Shown here in pieces: positions 40,855 through 45,840 of a stretch of DNA of 45,840 nucleotides. Source of the stretch: an uncultured Clostridia bacterium (GTDB lineage: Bacteria; Bacillota; Clostridia; TANB77; CAG-508); assembly GCA_944387505.1 (NCBI GenBank), contig CALXFG010000013.1:1-45840 (forward strand), written 5' to 3'. The number at the start of each line of letters is the position of its first letter. The first letter of the stretch is position 1. Under the pieces are notes generated by a model, which saw only the letters and a list, made by a program, of their open reading frames with translations, made no database searches and had not been told where the DNA came from. A program made the translations under genes and the position numbers.

Positions 40855-41308
40855 CTATTCATTATCTAATATATCTGGGAACAATGTGTATATATTAAAT
40901 CCCAACATATTATCAAATCCTTTCTTTAATTTTTGTATTTCTTTAACAAAGTAGATTGTATTTTCAAATATCCCTCTTCTTATCATAATATCAATTAGTC
41001 TTTTTTCTAATGTCACATTTACATTTGTACATATCATATCACATAAATTAATGTATAAAATTTGATAAATCCACATTTTCTTCTGGCAACCATCCTATTG
41101 TGCACATATAGTCATTATTTAAAAATGAATGTGTTAAACAAACATTAGCATATTCATCAGCATACCCTTCTTGTTTTATATATTGATAACCATTTTGTGG
41201 ATGTTCTAAAAATCCACCTATTCCTTTTCCAATATCATGAATATATCCTAATGTTTTTGCTTTTTCTGTTGTTAATTCCACTTTTTTCACTCCTTCGAAT
41301 TTATCCAT
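40855..41308 (-). pseudogene. HD-domain hydrolase, truncated and frameshifted
   Basis: The first piece (41048-41308, 86 residues) reads AKTLGYIHDIGKGIGG, then HPQNGYQYIKQEGYADEYANVCLTHSF, typical of small HD-domain phosphohydrolases. It lacks the N-terminal 40 residues or so, including the first His ligand. Near 41060 the frame shifts; the remaining family sequence (LYINLCDMICTNVNVTLEKRLIDIMIRRG...) continues in another frame to 40855. The first piece overlaps the end of the HIT-like gene by eight bases. It is probably non-functional. Confidence 0.75.
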
Positions 41309-41786
41309 TGTTCCAATTTATTATATTATATTTTTCGCTTTTTTCCAATATTTGAATCTGTTTTTGTATTTCTTGTATATCTTCATCATTAAATGGTTTA
41401 AATGTATCATAAAATCCTGTATCTTTATATGGAAATACTAAAGCTTGTCCAAATGGTTGTGTTCTGGAATCTCTAGTTCTTCCATACAAATGTATATGAA
41501 AAACTGGTTTTGTTCCTTCTACATATGCCCAATTTCCATTTTCTTGATAATTGATTCTTTCTATATGAACTCCTCTATTTTTCATCCCTATTATCATTGC
41601 TTCACTAACTAACATGGTTAGTCTCATCACTTCAATAGCTTCTTTTGGACTCAAATCCAATCTACTTGCAAAATATTTTTCCTTTGCTCTTATCCAAATA
41701 TGACCTCCATCTTCCCTTGGAATATGTGGCACTTTCGGTACACAAGCCATAAATGTTTCTGTTTCATATATGATAATATCATTCAT
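41301..41786 (-). CDS. HIT-like (histidine triad) protein
   Basis: A 161-residue protein of the HIT-like fold. PVFHIHLYGRT (94-104) provides a His-x-His-x-x motif shaped like the HIT active site, and the start (IIYETETFMACVPKVPHIPREDGGHIWI) matches the beta-sheet start of HIT proteins. Nucleotide phosphate hydrolysis or transfer is likely. The RBS is AAAGGAG. It overlaps the broken HD-domain gene. Confidence 0.78.
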   Translation of the reverse strand: MNDIIIYETETFMACVPKVPHIPREDGGHIWIRAKEKYFASRLDLSPKEAIEVMRLTMLVSEAMIIGMKNRGVHIERINYQENGNWAYVEGTKPVFHIHLYGRTRDSRTQPFGQALVFPYKDTGFYDTFKPFNDEDIQEIQKQIQILEKSEKYNIINWNNG

Positions 41787-41812
41787 AATATTTCTCCTTT
41801 ACATTTCATACA

Positions 41813-42331
41813 TTATCCTTCATTGGCCAATATTTTCTTTTTCTTCATATAAATATCATTTTTAAATACTGCATATATTCCAACTAATAGTAAAGTTAAT
41901 TCTCCTAATACCATAAACCAACTTTGATAATAGGTATAATAAATTCCATATGTTATTCCTGTTGTTATTCCTGATATTCTGACCAATTTCATATTTGACT
42001 GCCACAAACAATATGTTCTGATGATAGAACCAATTGTTGGCAACAAAGATATTGTACCATCCCATGTAAACATACAATTTACAATAATAATACTTTCAAA
42101 AAAGAATAAAATAACAATATACACTATTTTATTAATTTTATTTTTATTGATAAATATAAATGTTCTAATAAAATTTATAAGACTTAACACTGCTCCTGTA
42201 TATGCTGTTATGATAAAATCATAAATTGCTTCTAAAAGACAACTTAATGATTGTACAAATAACGATTTTTTTCTTTCTTTTATACAAATGCTAATGACTA
42301 GTGCGAAAACTGCTAATATACTAAATATCAT
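41813..42331 (-). CDS. YgjV family inner membrane protein
   Basis: A 172-residue membrane protein with about five helices, recognisable as the YgjV (Imp-YgjV) family by the block SLLPTIGSIIRTYCLWQSN...MKLVRISGITTGITYGIYY. It may bind or move a small molecule; its function is unknown. The RBS is AAAGAGGG. It lies between the HIT-like and nucleoside hydrolase genes, with no obvious functional link. Confidence 0.85.
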   Translation of the reverse strand: MIFSILAVFALVISICIKERKKSLFVQSLSCLLEAIYDFIITAYTGAVLSLINFIRTFIFINKNKINKIVYIVILFFFESIIIVNCMFTWDGTISLLPTIGSIIRTYCLWQSNMKLVRISGITTGITYGIYYTYYQSWFMVLGELTLLLVGIYAVFKNDIYMKKKKILANEG

Positions 42332-42345
42332 TTTTCTTCCCTCTT

Positions 42346-43644
42346 TTATTGTTTCAATTTTTTAAATAAATCTTCATATATTTTATCTGCATTTAAATAC
42401 ATTACCATATGAATTTTTCTATCATTTTCATAAAAATGATAACTTAAATCCTCATTGATATCTGGACAACTAATTTCTTTTTCTTCAAACCATTCTCTAT
42501 TAACTAAATAAGCTATAACACTAATATCCCAAATTACTCTTCTTGTTCGAATTCCCAATACTTCATTATTATAAAATCCTCTACATAAATAATTACATAG
42601 TTCATTTTTTCCTTTTAAATATTGTTCTAATTCAAAGATTGATGTTTTTAAATTAGAGGCCACACCTTTGCAAGGTATGATTGTTAATTTTACTTTTGAT
42701 GTAAATATGTCTTTTACAGCTTGTACATCTTGTCTAAAATTAAATTCACAATTATTTTCACATACAGGACTATTTCCTCCAAGCCAAATAATTTCAATCT
42801 TGTCCATAATTTCTGGTGCTTTTTTTATAGCTAATGCAACATTGGTAATCGCTCCAATTGCCATAATATATGTTTTCTCATTTCTATTTGCTATTTCAAT
42901 CATTTTTTCTACTGCTTCATTTGTTTCATTATATCCATTTTCTAAATAATCTGTTGCTCCTTTAAATACTTTTCCTTCTGTATTAAAATTAAGCCATTTT
43001 GCTATTTTTAGTACTTCCTGATAACTCTTTTCTAGTCCCTCTTCTATGCTAATATCATTATCCCAATGATATGGTGCAATGGTAATCGCCTCTATATGAA
43101 ATCTATCTTGTGATTTTATCATATAACTGACTGCAAATTGATCATCCCACGTGTTATATGTGTCTGTGTCTAGAATTACATTTATCTTTTCTACTTTATC
43201 TTCTTTTTTATATAATGGATTCAACTTTTCATATATTTCGTTCCAATTCTTAACTCTCTCAAATCTAGTTTCTTGCTTATTATATCTTGTCGTCATTTGT
43301 AAACATTTCACACCATGATTTTCAATATCTTCACAATGTTTACTGGAATCTTCAATCATCATATCGATATGATTTGCCCTACATACTTCACCTTTTCCAT
43401 GTCTGTTGGTAAGTATCAATTTATCATAATAAATCTCATATTTTGCTAGCCAATCTTTTGTCATTTCTAATGGATTTACATATTCTCCATTATCTCTTGC
43501 AGAAATGATATATATATCATTTCCATCTTGTTTTAATTTGTCAATGACTCTTTTTGCATTTTCCAATGGTTTTAAGTTTGTAGCAATTCTTTGTATATTG
43601 GTATGATAAAATTCATCACTTTCTTCTTGTGACCAATCAAACAT
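42346..43644 (-). CDS. HAD (5'-nucleotidase-like) and nucleoside hydrolase fusion
   Basis: From the ATG at 43644 this is a 432-residue protein. Residues 1-140 are the later part of a 5'(3')-deoxyribonucleotidase-like HAD domain (YIISARDN, EYVNPLEMTKDWL, DMMIEDSSKHCEDI). Residues 155-432 are an inosine-uridine-type nucleoside hydrolase with VILDTDTYNTWDDQFA (156-171) for Ca2+ and ribose. The HAD catalytic aspartates (EIDIDNCISNF) lie upstream, in the same frame back to about 43800, but no ATG, GTG or TTG exists there and the ATG at 43644 has no RBS. A complete protein would dephosphorylate and then deglycosylate nucleotides. The true start is unresolved. Confidence 0.7.
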   Translation of the reverse strand: MFDWSQEESDEFYHTNIQRIATNLKPLENAKRVIDKLKQDGNDIYIISARDNGEYVNPLEMTKDWLAKYEIYYDKLILTNRHGKGEVCRANHIDMMIEDSSKHCEDIENHGVKCLQMTTRYNKQETRFERVKNWNEIYEKLNPLYKKEDKVEKINVILDTDTYNTWDDQFAVSYMIKSQDRFHIEAITIAPYHWDNDISIEEGLEKSYQEVLKIAKWLNFNTEGKVFKGATDYLENGYNETNEAVEKMIEIANRNEKTYIMAIGAITNVALAIKKAPEIMDKIEIIWLGGNSPVCENNCEFNFRQDVQAVKDIFTSKVKLTIIPCKGVASNLKTSIFELEQYLKGKNELCNYLCRGFYNNEVLGIRTRRVIWDISVIAYLVNREWFEEKEISCPDINEDLSYHFYENDRKIHMVMYLNADKIYEDLFKKLKQ

Positions 43645-43784
43645 GTCTATGGTTATATATACTGGATTTTCATTTATAATCCCTGTATTTCTTAGTTGTT
43701 TATCATATTTTAAATATTCTTTTAGTAAGTCATCATCAAAATTGGATATGCAATTATCTATATCGATTTCTATTATTATATGTT

Positions 43785-44342
43785 TTAATTTTTTATCTCA
43801 AATGTTCGTATTTCACAATTATTCAAATTTAAATCTTCTAATATTCCTTCTTCATTTGCTCCATTAAAATATCCATTAATGGCTCTTGTTACTCCACCAT
43901 GTGTAACAATTAAAATATTTTTTTCTGTATACGCTTCTTTTAACTCATCTATTAAATTCCATACTCTATTACATAAATCCTGTATGGTTTCTACACCTTT
44001 ATATTCTTTATTCAGACTATAATTATTTAGTATCTCTGAATACCAATTCTCATCTTGAATTTCTTCTCTTGTTTTCCCTTCAAATTCTCCAAATCCTCTT
44101 TCTTCTAGTGCTTCTTTGAATATAATAGGTACATTTTTTGCTTCATTAATAATTTCTGCTGTTTTTCTAGCTCTCTTCAATGTAGAAGATACAATCATGT
44201 CTATTGGATAATCTTTTAAAATATTCTTTACTTCTTTTGCTTGTTCAATTCCTTTTTCGTTTAATTCAATATCTGTCTTTCCTTGAATTCTTCCTTCCTT
44301 ATTCCAATTGGTTTGTCCATGTCTAATGATATAAAACTTCAT
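43785..44342 (-). CDS. Histidine phosphatase family protein
   Basis: A 185-residue phosphoglycerate-mutase-like phosphatase. The phosphorylated His is in IIRHGQTNWNKEGRIQGKTD (5-24), followed by SSTLKRARKTAEII, the acid/base Glu region ERGFGEFEGKT, and VTHGGVTRAINGY with the second His. Similar proteins are cobalamin phosphatases or general small-substrate phosphatases. The RBS is AAAGGAAGG. Its end overlaps the open frame of the nucleoside hydrolase fusion upstream sequence. Confidence 0.88.
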   Translation of the reverse strand: MKFYIIRHGQTNWNKEGRIQGKTDIELNEKGIEQAKEVKNILKDYPIDMIVSSTLKRARKTAEIINEAKNVPIIFKEALEERGFGEFEGKTREEIQDENWYSEILNNYSLNKEYKGVETIQDLCNRVWNLIDELKEAYTEKNILIVTHGGVTRAINGYFNGANEEGILEDLNLNNCEIRTFEIKN

Positions 44343-44362
44343 ATAAATTTCCTTCCTTTATT

Positions 44363-45014
44363 TTAATTCATTTCTTTTAATAATGGAATCACATCTGATA
44401 AAGATTCTAATTTTGCATATACAAGATTTTCTATTTCTTTTGAAGGTTCTTCTAAATCTGGTATCATAATAGGTTTCATTCCTGCTCTATATATAGATAA
44501 AACACCATTGGCTGTATCTTCAACGCCTATACATTCTTCTTTAGATAAATTTAATTGTTCTATACATTTTGAATAGATCTCCGGGTCTGGTTTTCCGCTT
44601 AGTTACTATATCTCCTCCCATTATTATATCAAAGTAATCAACTACTCCAACCTTTTTCAAATATTTCTTTATCACTTCTAAATTAGAAGAACTTGCCACT
44701 GCCATTTTATAATCATTATTTTTTAGGAAATCTAATAATTCTAATAGTCCTTTTTTTGGTTCTATCGGATTATTTTCAAAATATTTTTCAACATATTTCT
44801 CTCTTGTTTTCAACAATTTTTCAACATCTAAGCCTTCAAACTTATTACCTAATATTTCTTTTAAACGTTTATTGTTTGTTCCTCTTATTTGTGTTAATGT
44901 TTGATCGTCTATTTTTACATTTAAATCTTCTCCTGCATGTTTTAATCCTCCTTCTTTTATATGTTCTGTATCTAACATTGTTCCATCCATATCAAATATC
45001 ACTGCTTTTATCAT
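44363..45014 (-). pseudogene. HAD family hydrolase (beta-phosphoglucomutase-like), single-base frameshift
   Basis: The protein starts MIKAVIFDMDGTMLDTEHIK after AAGGAGTG and runs to GGDIVTK. The frame then passes to junk at 44593-44600 (minus strand ACTAAGCGGAAAACC). Removing one base restores GKPDPEIYSKCIEQLNLSKE, then ECIGVEDTANGVLSIYRAGM, ending KEMN at a stop at 44363-44365. The complete protein (about 216 residues) has all HAD motifs. The frameshift is a one-base insertion or a sequencing error; no homopolymer is nearby. Confidence 0.8.
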
Positions 45015-45148
45015 CGTAATTACACTCCTTCATTTTTTATATAAATTCCTTTGCTAATCTTATTTTAACAATATTGTAATAAAAATTGCAATATTGGATT
45101 GCAGAAATACCTTTTATTCTTTATTTTTCTGTTTTAAACTTTTTTTAT

Positions 45149-45754
45149 TTATATTATAAAATAAGAATTTGTTTCTCTATTTTCAAGAATGTCATCTGCA
45201 AAAAAGGCATATTTAAATCTAATTCTATTATCCCAGATAATGTTTTCAATCTCACATTTTCCTAAAACATTTAATATATCAAACGTAAATGTATTCGGTA
45301 TTCTTAATACCAAATTATGTGTTATATTCTCTTTTGCTTTATAAAACATTTCCTTTATACTTGGTTGTGTCATTTCTAAATTCATCACATGCTCTTTTTT
45401 GTTACTTCCCGCACTCCAATCTGGGTCTAATATTGCAACTTCTGCTTGTATATTTTGTAAAAGATTTTCATCTAAAACATTTCCTTGTATAAATTCTGTT
45501 CTATTTTGAACTCCATATAATTGTGCATTTTTCTTTGCTGATACAATTCTTTCTTCATCCATATCAATTCCATAAACATAATCTAGTTTTTTAGCTAATT
45601 GAATAACCGTCATTCCCAATGCACAACATAATTCTACACCTGTTTTATACTCACTCAATCTTTTAGCCAAATGTTTACTTATGACTTCTGGACAACTCAT
45701 ATAGATTCCATCTGCATCCCCATATATTTCTTTAGAGAATTTATTTTCATTCAT
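45149..45754 (-). CDS. Class I SAM-dependent methyltransferase, TGS1/trimethylguanosine synthase-like
   Basis: A 201-residue methyltransferase. Motif I is GVELCCALGMTVIQLAKK (39-56), the acidic loop is YGIDMDEERIVSAKKNAQLYG, and the active-site motif is ILDPDWSAGSNK, the DPPW-type sequence of the TGS1/RNA cap guanine-N2 methyltransferase family. Bacterial members are of unknown substrate; RNA is plausible. The RBS is AAGGGAG. It stands alone at the window end. Confidence 0.8.
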   Translation of the reverse strand: MNENKFSKEIYGDADGIYMSCPEVISKHLAKRLSEYKTGVELCCALGMTVIQLAKKLDYVYGIDMDEERIVSAKKNAQLYGVQNRTEFIQGNVLDENLLQNIQAEVAILDPDWSAGSNKKEHVMNLEMTQPSIKEMFYKAKENITHNLVLRIPNTFTFDILNVLGKCEIENIIWDNRIRFKYAFFADDILENRETNSYFII

Positions 45755-45840
45755 TTTATGCTCCCTTGTATAATATATTTAGGTTTTTTAATAAAGGTTT
45801 TACCTATAAACCTATTGCCTCAATAATTATATTTTTGTAT
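45755..45840 (-). other. Upstream region of the methyltransferase gene
   Basis: On the minus strand a stem AGGTTT-ATAGGTA-AAACCT is followed by TTATTAAAAAACC, which may terminate a gene outside the window. A TATATTATAC just before the RBS is a possible -10. The sequence ends here, so the context is incomplete. Confidence 0.35.

Noticed and set aside
1-45840. CRISPR array, tRNA or rRNA genes
   Set aside because: No regularly spaced direct repeats and no tRNA or rRNA-like sequence were seen; the repeats present are palindromic and dispersed.

Overview
The window reads as a chromosome segment of a low-GC, endospore-forming member of the Clostridia, probably a gut-type uncultured lineage. The grounds are a complete spoIIIA operon, spoVS, a T-box leader on ileS, an RNase Y/YmdB/SpoVS neighbourhood, strong AGGAGG ribosome binding sites, very AT-rich intergenic DNA and TTGACA/TATAAT promoters. 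Nearly all genes are on the minus strand. Plus-strand exceptions are a small orphan gene (2979), a putative zinc peptidase (5078), a small Xre-type regulator (23206) and a short antisense RNA (about 16820).

Layout. 1-7.6 kb: CarD regulator, dUTPase, SpoVS, YmdB and RNase Y (the usual rny-ymdB-spoVS order, interrupted by an opposite-strand orphan), the HELGH protein, and a secreted ComEC-like hydrolase with its DUF3006 partner. 7.6-14.7 kb: an ABC exporter pair, then a REP-associated tyrosine transposase (RAYT) unit with 54-bp inverted ends wedged against ileS, and ileS (type-2 IleRS) behind a T-box riboswitch. 14.7-18.8 kb: a deleted Rpn-type nuclease gene, two small membrane proteins, a candidate type I toxin-antitoxin locus (39-residue membrane peptide plus convergent RNA), and an ECF sigma/anti-sigma pair. 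18.8-23 kb: accC-accD-accA-fabI for fatty-acid synthesis. 23.4-29 kb: spoIIIAA to spoIIIAH. 29.6-32 kb: a large surface protein and YebC. 32.3-38.9 kb: a TetR-controlled redox operon (two flavodoxins, FMN reductase, flavin reductase, carboxymuconolactone decarboxylase family protein, DUF4405, cyclophilin-like protein, aldo/keto reductase, ABM monooxygenase). 38.9-45.8 kb: a hydroxysteroid-dehydrogenase-like SDR and small metabolic genes, three of which are broken or lack a normal start.

The most unusual feature is the density of small palindromic repeats. One family shares GGGACGTGTC/GGGACAGA motifs with the ends of the RAYT unit and supplies the stop codons of both ileS and spoIIIAG in the same reading phase. 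A second family (core GTATAGGAAAAA...TTTTTCC-TATAC, about 75 bp) occupies four intergenic gaps and has a shorter relative at 29.4 kb. A third is a GTCGCATAGA stem present twice as an apparent terminator. The best candidate for an undescribed system is the toxin-antitoxin locus at 16.78-17.13 kb; the RAYT/REP network is second. All calls come from reading the sequence; no database search was made.
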